64,000 nt of DNA from Thalassotalea euphylliae (GTDB lineage: Bacteria; Pseudomonadota; Gammaproteobacteria; Enterobacterales; Alteromonadaceae): assembly GCF_003390335.1 (NCBI RefSeq), contig NZ_QUOU01000001.1, forward strand, positions 3,162,001 to 3,226,000, in the 5' to 3' direction. The notes below the pieces were generated by a model. That model saw nothing but the letters and a program-made list of their open reading frames with translations, was not told the origin of the DNA and did no database searches. Positions 27,044 to 34,825 of the stretch are shown here, piece after piece; within the stretch, counting starts at the first letter, position 1; the number at the start of each line of letters is the position of its first letter. The translations under genes and the position numbers were made by a program.

Positions 27044-27336
27044 CTTATCTAGCTTTGTTGTGCATCCTGCACACAATTAGTGTTTCCCGCTTCATCCTTA
27101 AAGAAACTGTCCTTAGTAAATCCTAGCGATCCATTCGCTGTCCCTGAACTTCTTCCTAAAGAATACATTTCCTAATGTAGTACACACCCTGTGTAAAAGC
27201 TTTCCTGTCTTTCCGTAAACTTAGCTATCCTTTGCTAATTCACATCCTTGTTGTATCATCCAATGCAACTCCTTGTTGCATAACTCTGTCCTAGAGTTTC
27301 CCTAACAGGAAGTCATTTCCTGTGTCGTCCTGACAA
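27014..27336 (-). ncRNA. csrB: CsrB/RsmZ-type regulatory RNA
   Basis: The minus strand of this 320-nt non-coding stretch is a chain of short hairpins whose loops carry GGA. Examples are TGTC-AGGAC-GACA, ACTCT-AGGAC-AGAGT, TGCAAC-AAGGA-GTTGCA, ACATT-AGGA-AATGT, AGCGA-ATGGA-TCGCT and GTGCA-GGA-TGCAC. About 19 GGA motifs were counted, comparable to E. coli CsrB (369 nt). Such RNAs bind many copies of CsrA/RsmA and relieve its repression of mRNAs. An intrinsic terminator closes the RNA, a TAATAT -10 box (27342-27347) precedes the predicted start, and a GacA-type site lies upstream. Together these make the call strong. Confidence 0.9.
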
Positions 27337-27503
27337 TTGTAATATTACGTTATCAGGTAATATTAACCACCAGGGCCTGAAAAGTTTTTCTTGGCCCATT
27401 ACGTACAATTCTCAACCAAAACAACTAAGACTATGTTTTTAATTAACTTTTAATCGTGCAATTTCCATTTTTCGTTAGCAAATTACTCAATATCTTACAC
27501 TCA

Positions 27504-27521
27504 TGTGAGACATGTCTTACA
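27504..27521. promoter_or_regulatory. GacA/UvrY-type upstream activating site
   Basis: TGTGAG-ACATGT-CTTACA matches the GacA box TGTAAG-N6-CTTACA at 11 of 12 fixed positions. Its centre is about 177 bp before the predicted CsrB start, the distance typical for rsm RNA genes. It indicates activation by the BarA/UvrY (GacS/GacA) two-component system. Confidence 0.8.
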
Positions 27522-27665
27522 GTTACACTTCCATAAATGACATTACAGCTTGTTAACACTTTGACAAGGTTTGAGTTACCTTTATGACAAAAGTATGAAA
27601 TTCAGACTATTTCAATGGATAAAACGGAAAAATTAACTGTCTGCCAGGTACCGCTAAACAAATTT

Positions 27666-30050
27666 TTATAGGCCTGCACGCTTAATGTTATTGAGTAAAG
27701 CATCGCTGGGCGCTAATTCTTCAAGTGGGGCAGCTGAAATATCGCGCAGTTGTTGCAGTATAGGAGGCGCATCAAACGGTTTGACCGTATTAAAGTCTAA
27801 TTCAAGCGCTTGCCATTCATTGTAGTCGGTAAATATATCGTCTTGATAGCTGTTTAAGTCAAGGTCAACACTCACAGGGCTTTTAGCAATCTCGCCATCG
27901 CAATTGTAATCAATGGAAGATGACGCTTGATGCCCAAAACCTATCTGCTCATCTAAGTCACCTTCAAATAGCTCAATGCTTACCCCGTGTGAGTAGCCAA
28001 TATTATACTTGTGAAAATCACCTTCTGGGCCATTTACGAGCGTGAAGGGAGTGCAGCGCTCATTAGGAAAGTAGCGATTCTGCATTAAGCGATCTCCCTC
28101 ATTATTACCGATAGTCGGAATACCTGATAGCTGATAGTCATAGTTCATGCTGCTGAGATGATTTGGCTTGTTGTTAACCCCATCAAGACCACCGTGTAGC
28201 AAGCCAAAATTATGCCCTAGCTCATGCACTAAGGTTGCTGATTGCATATTGATTAAATAATTTCGGCTCGTTTCATTAGCATCGTTTAAACCCCAGCCGC
28301 CAAGTGTGATAATAAGGTCATCACCATTTATTTCCGCATAGCCAGCGGAGCCATATGAGCCATCCAACTGCTGTGAGTTAGCAAACAAGGTATAGTGGAA
28401 AATATTATCACGCGCCAATGCAAAGTGTTCGCTTTTGTAAGCTAGCACACTGCTTTGCCCCGGTGATTGAGCAAAGTAAGTGCTTTGGCTGTAGGCGACC
28501 TCATTCCCGCCACCAAGATTAAACCTGTCTTGAGGTGCAATACTATGTTGTGCAAACAAAGTACCAGCATCAAAGTGAATTGCGATACCATTATCAGCAA
28601 ATACCTGCTTTACTTTTGCCAAGGTATGCCACTGCGGGCGCACGCCAGGGTCATCGCTGTTCATATAGTCAATTTCAACGAAAATATCTGGTTGGCCAGC
28701 CCTAGCTCCCCATTGGTGCAATGGTAAGCCTGCGTATGTCGTACCGGCTTGCTCATTACAGTCTGGAATACCATCCTTGTCTAAGTCGTCTTCACAGGCC
28801 ACATCATTGATGGCTCCTGCCGTCGGATAAGCACTAAGCTGCCAATTTGTTTTGCTAGCGCCATTTTGACCTGCTTCTTTGTTGTTGACCCTGTAGATAA
28901 TATTGATACCGTCAGTCGCAATATTATCCCCTTGCCAAGCTGTGGCATGAATGTCGCTGTCATAGTCACCAAACTTAACCACATCAATCACTTGCTTATC
29001 TGCCGCATTCATTAATTCAATATACCCGGACGTTGACCAATACATATACTGCTCGCCAGTAACAATAAAACGCTCCGTGGTACTTTTAAAACCGTTACGC
29101 CATTCAAAAGGCAGGTGAGCATTTTGCACAACATAATATTGTCCTGGAGCTAAGGTTTGCTCTGGCAAAACAAAGCTGTGCTGCGCTGATACTTCAAATG
29201 TCTCAGTATTTAGCGCTTGAGTACTGATTTGGTAGTGGGCTAAATTTATCGTGCTGGCAGTACCGTTATATAGCTCAAGCCAGCGATAATCGGTGTCAAA
29301 GTCAGTTAAAATCAATTCGTTGATCACTGGTTGTTTGGCGGCCGTAGCAAAGTTAACCTGATAATCCTTGATCAGCGCTGCGCCAACAAAATTCCTGTGT
29401 GTTTGATGAATATTGAGGGAAAAGCGAGTGACCGCAGGCAGTGCATATTGCGGCTCTATCACTAGCTGCTTTTTATTCGCCGCCAGTGATAGCCTAACGG
29501 GAACACACTCTTCGTTAGCTTGGTTGATGAGGCCAATGGTGTGTTCACAGCTGTAGTCTTGACTGTTTTCTGGCAGTGCCGAAACTGAGTTGAAATTTAG
29601 CGTTAACTGGCCACTATTAGAATAAAAGGCTTCGTTGGCTGCAGGTAGGTGGCTGATCAATTGGAACGGGTTATCGTCGATGATCGCAACATTTATAGCG
29701 GTCTTGGCAGATAACTTGCCATCAGATACAGAAATGATAAAGCTAGCCGGGATTACTTGCCCTTGCTCGGGCTGATATGTGTATCGATTTTCTCCAAGAT
29801 AAACTAGCTTACCGTGCTGAGGGTGCCGTGCGATAGTATAGCTGAGCTTGTCTCCATTGTTATCGCTTGCTGTCACATCAAAGGTCAATGGCTGGGCAAA
29901 CTGCACTTCAAGGTCTTGGCTATCAATTGTAGGTGCGACATTAGCCCTTTTATTGTCACCACCACACGCCATTAAAATAGCTAGGCTAACGCAATATACG
30001 CAAGATTTTAAAGTGCTGTTAAAGTCCATCATTTGAAAGCTTCTCAACAT
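27666..30050 (-). CDS. secreted lipoprotein zinc metalloprotease, multidomain
   Basis: A 794-residue predicted lipoprotein (lipobox region ILMACGG, Cys near residue 29). Residues about 35-120 resemble a cadherin-like/Ig-like domain (SDNNGDKLSYTIARHPQHGK, VSDGKLSAKTAINV). Residues about 235-400 form a lamin-tail-type domain (INELILTDFDTDYRWLELYN). A thrombospondin type 3-like calcium motif, DLDKDGIPDCNE, follows. The C-terminal catalytic domain has the metzincin zinc motif HELGHNFGLLHGG near residue 605 and a downstream S-S-M-N-Y Met-turn candidate. It is probably surface-bound and degrades extracellular protein; substrate unknown. It stands alone. Confidence 0.82.
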   Translation of the reverse strand: MLRSFQMMDFNSTLKSCVYCVSLAILMACGGDNKRANVAPTIDSQDLEVQFAQPLTFDVTASDNNGDKLSYTIARHPQHGKLVYLGENRYTYQPEQGQVIPASFIISVSDGKLSAKTAINVAIIDDNPFQLISHLPAANEAFYSNSGQLTLNFNSVSALPENSQDYSCEHTIGLINQANEECVPVRLSLAANKKQLVIEPQYALPAVTRFSLNIHQTHRNFVGAALIKDYQVNFATAAKQPVINELILTDFDTDYRWLELYNGTASTINLAHYQISTQALNTETFEVSAQHSFVLPEQTLAPGQYYVVQNAHLPFEWRNGFKSTTERFIVTGEQYMYWSTSGYIELMNAADKQVIDVVKFGDYDSDIHATAWQGDNIATDGINIIYRVNNKEAGQNGASKTNWQLSAYPTAGAINDVACEDDLDKDGIPDCNEQAGTTYAGLPLHQWGARAGQPDIFVEIDYMNSDDPGVRPQWHTLAKVKQVFADNGIAIHFDAGTLFAQHSIAPQDRFNLGGGNEVAYSQSTYFAQSPGQSSVLAYKSEHFALARDNIFHYTLFANSQQLDGSYGSAGYAEINGDDLIITLGGWGLNDANETSRNYLINMQSATLVHELGHNFGLLHGGLDGVNNKPNHLSSMNYDYQLSGIPTIGNNEGDRLMQNRYFPNERCTPFTLVNGPEGDFHKYNIGYSHGVSIELFEGDLDEQIGFGHQASSSIDYNCDGEIAKSPVSVDLDLNSYQDDIFTDYNEWQALELDFNTVKPFDAPPILQQLRDISAAPLEELAPSDALLNNIKRAGL

Positions 30051-30208
30051 TGATTTAGCAGCGCAGCCACATTATAACAAGCAGCGCTCCTCAGTAAAAA
30101 GGAGAGAAGATAGCAATGATTCTAAATTGAGTATGCGAACTATTTGTGCTTAATTGCCTAAATTTGTAACTAGGGCGCGAAAATTAAGACAAAGCGCTAG
30201 AAAGTGAT

Positions 30209-30236
30209 ATAAAAACGGCTACCTACTGGTAGCCGT
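30209..30236 (-). terminator. terminator after hvfA-like gene
   Basis: Arms ACGGCTACC (30215-30223) and GGTAGCCGT (30228-30236), followed on the minus strand by a short U-tract. It lies about 90 bp past the stop codon of the Cys-repeat gene. Confidence 0.8.
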
Positions 30237-30326
30237 CAAATGAGTAAAGTCCAAGCCAGTTAGACAAACACGGGGATCTTTAACTGGCACGTGGGCTTAG
30301 TTTATTGCTTTCGTTAATAGCAACAA

Positions 30327-30725
30327 TTAGCCGCCACACTTACCTTCGCCGCACTTACCTTTAGCTTTTGGCTTACCTTCACCACATTTACCTTCGCCGC
30401 ACTTACCTTTGGCTTTGCTTTCACCGCACTTACCTTCGCCACATTTGCCTTTGGCTTTGCTTTCACCGCACTTGCCTTCGCCACATTTGCCTTTGGCTTT
30501 GCTTTCGCCGCACTTGCCTTCGCCACATTTGCCTTTGGCTTTACCTTTACCTTCACCACACTTGCCTTCACCACACTTGTCACCACCAGCAGCAACAGAC
30601 ACAGAAACGACGTCTTCAACAGCAAACGGGTTAACATCAGCCTTTGCAGGCGCAGAAATTAAAAGGCCTAACGAGAATAAGCCCATCACAGCAGCTAGAG
30701 TTGATTTCTTGATTAAATTCATCAT
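30327..30725 (-). CDS. HvfA-like Cys-repeat RiPP metallophore precursor (orphan)
   Basis: A 132-residue exported precursor. The signal peptide is residues 1-29 (ends SAPAKA). A short leader, DVNPFAVEDVVSVSVA, carries the N-P-F seen in HvfA/BufA-type precursors. Residues 51-132 are six C-G-E-G-K-C pairs (Cys 51/56, 67/72, 81/86, 95/100, 109/114, 125/130) separated by ESKAKGK linkers. In HvfA systems, EGKC motifs are converted to oxazolone/thioamide copper ligands by an MNIO enzyme (DUF692, HvfB) with HvfC (DUF2063). Neither gene is adjacent: dusC is divergent upstream and a metalloprotease lies downstream. An AAAGGA ribosome-binding site precedes two ATGs. Confidence 0.8.
   Translation of the reverse strand: MMNLIKKSTLAAVMGLFSLGLLISAPAKADVNPFAVEDVVSVSVAAGGDKCGEGKCGEGKGKAKGKCGEGKCGESKAKGKCGEGKCGESKAKGKCGEGKCGESKAKGKCGEGKCGEGKPKAKGKCGEGKCGG
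30330..30575 (-). repeat. in-frame tandem repeat encoding CGEGKC units
   Basis: The repeat unit in the centre of the gene is 42 bp (14 codons), with two outer intervals of 48 bp. Copies are nearly identical at the DNA level, which suggests recent expansion and possible slippage between strains. Open frames in other registers here are by-products of the repeat. Confidence 0.9.
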
Positions 30726-30754
30726 GTTTTCCTTTGTTATATAAAATATAGCTA

Positions 30755-30772
30755 ACTTATACTGTTATAAGT
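30755..30772. promoter_or_regulatory. palindromic operator candidate upstream of hvfA-like gene
   Basis: Arms ACTTATA and TATAAGT with a CTGT centre form a perfect 7+7 palindrome about 30 bp before the ATG, within the likely promoter. It could bind a dimeric repressor or activator. The regulator is not known. Confidence 0.4.
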
Positions 30773-30891
30773 GTTTTTATCTAGACCACAAAGATAACAT
30801 ATTTCTTTCAAATTTATTCCCCAGAATGGGAATTTGTTTGACCTCACAAGTAAGCTAAAATACGCGCTTACACCTTTATAAAAGATTAATT

Positions 30892-31863
30892 TTGAACGTA
30901 AAGCAAATATTTTTGGCACCAATGGAGGGGGTTGTTGATCACCTCATGCGGGAACTGCTCACTCAACTAAATGATTACGACTTATGTATCACTGAATTTG
31001 TACGCGTGGTAAACCGTAAAGTGCCTAATCACACTTTTTACAAACTTTGTCCTGAACTAAAAAATGGTGGTAAAACACCTTCAGGTACTCCGGTCAGAGT
31101 TCAACTGCTTGGCCAAGACCCTAACTGGATGGCTGAAAACGCGTTAGTCGCTCATCAATTGGGCACTCAAGGTGTTGATATTAATTTCGGCTGTCCAGCA
31201 AAAACCGTCAATAAAAGCCAAGGCGGTGCCAGTTTACTCAAAGATCCGGAATTGATGTATCAGGTTATCTCTAGCGTTAAAGCCGCTTTGTCAGGCACTG
31301 AGCAGCCATTGTCAGCGAAAATTCGGTTAGGTTTTGATGATACAAGTTTACTCGATGAAATTATCGATGCGATCGCACAAGCGGCTCCCGATATGCTGAC
31401 GGTTCATGCACGTACCAAAAGGCAAGGCTACAAACCGCCCGCCTATTGGGAGTATATCGCCGACATTAAACGTAAACTCACGATACCAATTATCGCTAAT
31501 GGCGAGATTTGGCAACGCGCAGACGCAGCTAAATGTATGAAGGATTCGAACTGTAATGATTTGATGATAGGACGAGGGGCACTGGCAACCCCTAACTTAG
31601 CTAACGTTCTTAAATTCAATGAAGCTCCGATGACCTGGCTTTCGGTATGCGAATTAATTCTAAAGTGGACTAAGCTAGATGACGGTGAGTTTAAGCCATT
31701 TTATTTTTCAAGCCGACTCAAGCAATGGTACAGGTATTTGAAATACTTTTATCCCGAAGCCGAGTCGCTATTCAATGCCATTAAAACATTGCAGCACAAA
31801 GCAGAGATCGTCAGTGAAATCGAACGAGTTATTGAAAAAGAGCGATTAGTGAATACGAGCTAA
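30892..31863 (+). CDS. dusC: tRNA-dihydrouridine(16) synthase DusC
   Basis: Reduces uridine 16 in the tRNA D-loop using FMN and NADPH. The 323-residue protein shows LAPMEGVVDHLMRELLT at the start, TEFVRVV, the active-site NFGCPAKTVNKSQGGA segment with its catalytic Cys, and the FMN-binding IIANGEIW and MIGRGAL motifs. The YDLCITEFVRVV and CMKDSNC regions mark the DusC subgroup. The start is TTG at 30892; alignment to E. coli DusC supports it because the LAPMEG motif begins only a few codons later. It is divergent from the hvfA-like gene. Confidence 0.94.
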   Translation: MNVKQIFLAPMEGVVDHLMRELLTQLNDYDLCITEFVRVVNRKVPNHTFYKLCPELKNGGKTPSGTPVRVQLLGQDPNWMAENALVAHQLGTQGVDINFGCPAKTVNKSQGGASLLKDPELMYQVISSVKAALSGTEQPLSAKIRLGFDDTSLLDEIIDAIAQAAPDMLTVHARTKRQGYKPPAYWEYIADIKRKLTIPIIANGEIWQRADAAKCMKDSNCNDLMIGRGALATPNLANVLKFNEAPMTWLSVCELILKWTKLDDGEFKPFYFSSRLKQWYRYLKYFYPEAESLFNAIKTLQHKAEIVSEIERVIEKERLVNTS

Positions 31864-31937
31864 CTCGCTGCTATGTGAAGAAGCAGTGTTAGCTTTTTAA
31901 CGCTAAATCTGGATATTCTTCAATTAAAAGCAAGCAT

Positions 31938-31968
31938 AAAAAAAACCAGCTAGATAGCTGGTTTTTTA
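31938..31968. terminator. bidirectional terminator between dusC and TonB2 operon
   Basis: Arms ACCAGCTA (31945-31952) and TAGCTGGT (31955-31962), with an A-run on one side and a T-run on the other, between convergent genes. Confidence 0.9.
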
Positions 31969-32006
31969 TTAGCTTAGATTTATAAGCAAATGCTTGAAAT
32001 CAATGA

Positions 32007-33266
32007 TTAGATAGCTACGCCTTTACGTTGTGCTGTCTCTTCAATAAATGACTTCCAACCGCGAGCCGCTTTACGTGACTTAGGGTCTTTCATTGCGCGC
32101 GTAATCTCAGCATGTGCTTGCTTGTATTGGCCTAGATAGAAGTGTGATTCAGCAAGACTCATATAAATACGGCCTTTGTTGTTTACACCTTTATCAAGGG
32201 CTTTATTCAGCGCTACGATAGCTTTCTTAAACTGCTCGCTTTGCTTTAACAGCATGCCTTGCTTGCGCCAGTGCTGTGCTTCGTTAGTTAACTTAGCAAC
32301 TTCACCATAGTACTTCGCTGCTGTCGAAATATTTTGAGCAGCATGGAATGCGTTAGCAAGTGTCGACAATGTTTGGTCATCGCGCTTAATATCACCAGAA
32401 GCGATGTGCTTCTCAAGTAATTTAGCCGCTTTGAACGGAACGCCATTAGACTGGTATAAGCTTGCTAAGGTTTTTAACTCAGACTCTTTTTCTAAGTAAC
32501 CTTGCTTATAAGCCATATCTAACGTTGATAATGCTTTTGGGTAATCTTCTACTAATAAGTAGAACATACCTAACTGCGTCCACCACTGCTTGTTCTCTGG
32601 GAAAATTTGCAGTACGGTTTCAAGCACCTTAACACCGTCTTTGTACATTTTACGTTCATAGTAAGATGTTAACTTTAAGATGTAAGGGTTTTGACTTGGC
32701 TTGTCGCCAAATAACGCAATTGCCTTATCAGCTGGCTCAATCATTTTGTCTAAGCGGCGAAGTTCATAGTAAGCCTGCGCAATCTTAACGTAAGTTTGCG
32801 AGTCTTCTTTACCTGTGAATTCCATCCAAGCTTCATAGTTCTTGAGCGCTTCTTGGTACTTTTTGGTTTGCATTTGCAAATCAGCAAGTAACTTGATCGA
32901 TTCACCGTGATCACCTTCGTTTAGGATATCAGGCTCAACCGCTTGCTTTAGATAGCTGATCGCTTTCTCTTCTTGATTGCCTTTGGTTGCGTACATTACC
33001 GCGATCATACGTGCAACATATGCTTTGTCGTACGGTTTGCTCGCTTCAATGTCTAACAAAAGAACAAGTGCACCATCAATGTCGTCGGCAGTGTAAAGCT
33101 CAAAAGCTTTTTGTACTTTCTTCCCCACTGATGGACCAACTAATTGCGTTGGGCGCTTTTTCTTCTCTTGTTTCGCTTCTGCGGCTTGAACGTCAAAAGA
33201 GAACGGTAATTGGACTGTTGTTACTGCCGAAGCAATAACCAGAGCCGTTGCAAGTTTTTTAAACAT
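32007..33266 (-). CDS. TPR protein of the TonB2 system
   Basis: A 419-residue exported protein: signal peptide at residues 1-28 (SFDVQAAEA), then tetratricopeptide repeats throughout (for example YEAWMEFTGKEDSQTYVKIA, LGMFYLLVEDYPKALSTLDM, RIYMSLAESHFYLGQYKQAH). It is the last gene of a six-gene operon and its start overlaps the tonB stop by one base. In Vibrio and Shewanella TonB2 operons a TPR protein sits in the same place and is needed for some receptors. It probably acts in the periplasm as a scaffold. Confidence 0.88.
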   Translation of the reverse strand: MFKKLATALVIASAVTTVQLPFSFDVQAAEAKQEKKKRPTQLVGPSVGKKVQKAFELYTADDIDGALVLLLDIEASKPYDKAYVARMIAVMYATKGNQEEKAISYLKQAVEPDILNEGDHGESIKLLADLQMQTKKYQEALKNYEAWMEFTGKEDSQTYVKIAQAYYELRRLDKMIEPADKAIALFGDKPSQNPYILKLTSYYERKMYKDGVKVLETVLQIFPENKQWWTQLGMFYLLVEDYPKALSTLDMAYKQGYLEKESELKTLASLYQSNGVPFKAAKLLEKHIASGDIKRDDQTLSTLANAFHAAQNISTAAKYYGEVAKLTNEAQHWRKQGMLLKQSEQFKKAIVALNKALDKGVNNKGRIYMSLAESHFYLGQYKQAHAEITRAMKDPKSRKAARGWKSFIEETAQRKGVAI

Positions 33267-33883
33267 TACCTACCTCCGTCCATTTTAAAGTCAAGCTGAA
33301 CAGTTAAACCAGGTTGCTTCTGTGGTTTACCGTCAACAACTTTTGGCTTGTATTTCCACTTGCGCAATGCACGCTTAGCTTCTTTGTCGAAAATACGCTT
33401 AGGCTCTGCTTCGATAACCTTAACGTCTTCAACACCACCAATTTCGTTAATAGTAAAAGATAGTCTTACCCAGCCTTCTTTACCATCACGAGCTGCTTGA
33501 ATTGGGTACTTAGGCTCAATTCGAACAATTGGTGTCGCTTCACCATCACGACCAAAACCCGCACCTGGAGCTGATAAACCAGTACTAGCACCAGCTAGTT
33601 GTACACCTGGCATATTGAACTCGATACCACCTTGGTTATTGTTAGCTTCAGGCTCTGGCGCTTGAGGCTTAGGTGGTGTCTTAGGCGGCGGTGGCGGCGG
33701 TGGCGGTACACGGCGACGCGTCTCTGCTGCAGACTTTGGTGGCGTAGTATTAACTTCCACCACGATATTTTCTAACTGTTCTTCCTGAGCGCGATCACCG
33801 CTCGCGATCAGGAATGCCATGAACGAAAATAGTCCAAAGGTAACTGCAGCGCCTAGTAGTATTGATACTAAAAAGCGAACCAT
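33266..33883 (-). CDS. tonB: TonB2-type energy transducer
   Basis: A 205-residue TonB protein. One N-terminal membrane anchor (residues 5-27) is followed by a proline-rich periplasmic spacer (R-R-V-P then eight prolines, KTPPKPQAPEPEA). The C-terminal TonB domain has IEPKYPIQAARDGKEGWVRL and KRALRKWKYKPKVVDGKP. The short spacer is typical of TonB2. It transmits proton-motive force from ExbB/ExbD to outer-membrane receptors, of which two are encoded in this window. Confidence 0.96.
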   Translation of the reverse strand: MVRFLVSILLGAAVTFGLFSFMAFLIASGDRAQEEQLENIVVEVNTTPPKSAAETRRRVPPPPPPPPKTPPKPQAPEPEANNNQGGIEFNMPGVQLAGASTGLSAPGAGFGRDGEATPIVRIEPKYPIQAARDGKEGWVRLSFTINEIGGVEDVKVIEAEPKRIFDKEAKRALRKWKYKPKVVDGKPQKQPGLTVQLDFKMDGGR

Positions 33884-33886
33884 AAA

Positions 33887-34288
33887 TTACCCCTTAGCAG
33901 CTGCAATAGAGATACGATCAATTCCTGCTTCTTTGATAGCATCCATTACTTTAACAACGATGCCGTGTTTGGCTTCTTTGTCAGCTTGGATAATTACCAC
34001 GTCAGTTGGCTGCTCTGCTAAAAGCTTTTCGATGTTAGCAGCAACACGCTCTACATCAACGCGACGCTTGTCTAACCAAATTTCACCAGTGTCTTTAACA
34101 GCAACAAAGATATTAGCTGACTTCTGCTTGGTTTGGTTAGCTGCTTTAGGTTTATTTACTTCAATACCTGCTTCTTTAACGAAAGAAGTCGTTACGATAA
34201 AGAAGATCAGCATGATGAATACGATGTCAAGCATCGGTGTCATATCAATTGCTGCTTCTTCTTCTTCACGAATACGTTTACGTGCCAT
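33887..34288 (-). CDS. exbD: ExbD/TolR family biopolymer transport protein
   Basis: A 133-residue protein with a single membrane segment (MTPMLDIVFIMLIFFIVTTS) containing the conserved Asp used in proton transfer. A periplasmic domain follows with VNKPKAANQTKQK and VVIIQADKEAKHG motifs. It is in the order ttpC, exbB, exbD, tonB, TPR and is separated from tonB by only three bases. Confidence 0.96.
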   Translation of the reverse strand: MARKRIREEEEAAIDMTPMLDIVFIMLIFFIVTTSFVKEAGIEVNKPKAANQTKQKSANIFVAVKDTGEIWLDKRRVDVERVAANIEKLLAEQPTDVVIIQADKEAKHGIVVKVMDAIKEAGIDRISIAAAKG

Positions 34289-34300
34289 TCGAATTTCTCT

Positions 34301-34825
34301 CTAGTGATGAGGTAAACTGTCAACCAGTTTAGCCTTTGCTAGTTTAACTTTAGCGTCTAAACGCGTACTAAAAAATACGCCTGATAATGCTGCAACCATA
34401 CCCGCCATAGTCGGGATTGTGGCCATTGAAATACCAGATGCCATTAGACGCGGATTACCTGTACCTTGTTGAGCCATAGTTTCGAAAACCGAAATCATAC
34501 CCGTTACAGTACCTAATAATCCAATCAGTGGACACATTGCCACTAAGGTTTTAATGGTGAGCATATTACGCTCTAGTAGTTCTGTCGCTTCGGAGATCCA
34601 TGTATCTCTGATTCGATGTGCATACCATGAAGTCGTATCAGCTCTAGCGTCCCAACGCTTGATGATGTCATCGCGCATTTTGGGGTAGTTTGACGCTAGG
34701 AACCAATATCTCTCGATCATTAAGATCCACATCAATAAGAGAGCAACGGCGACAAAGTAAAGTACGTTACCGCCAGTTGCAATAAAACTCCTGACAGATT
34801 CAACAAGCTCTATCAGGAATAACAT
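34301..34825 (-). CDS. exbB: ExbB/TolQ family proton channel protein
   Basis: A 174-residue membrane protein of the short ExbB2 type. It has three membrane segments: one near residues 18-38 (VLYFVAVALLLMWILMIERYW) and two in the MotA/TolQ/ExbB domain (MCPLIGLLGTVTGMISVFE, then TIPTMAGMVAALSGVFFSTR). It forms the proton channel with ExbD. Its start codon overlaps the end of the upstream ttpC gene. Confidence 0.96.
   Translation of the reverse strand: MLFLIELVESVRSFIATGGNVLYFVAVALLLMWILMIERYWFLASNYPKMRDDIIKRWDARADTTSWYAHRIRDTWISEATELLERNMLTIKTLVAMCPLIGLLGTVTGMISVFETMAQQGTGNPRLMASGISMATIPTMAGMVAALSGVFFSTRLDAKVKLAKAKLVDSLPHH

Noticed and set aside
30330..30575. CRISPR-like regular repeats
   Set aside because: The units are in-frame coding repeats with no unique spacers and no cas genes nearby.
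30314..30744. Long open frames on both strands across the Cys-repeat gene
   Set aside because: They are other-frame readings of the low-complexity repeat. Only the frame with a signal peptide and a ribosome-binding site is credible.
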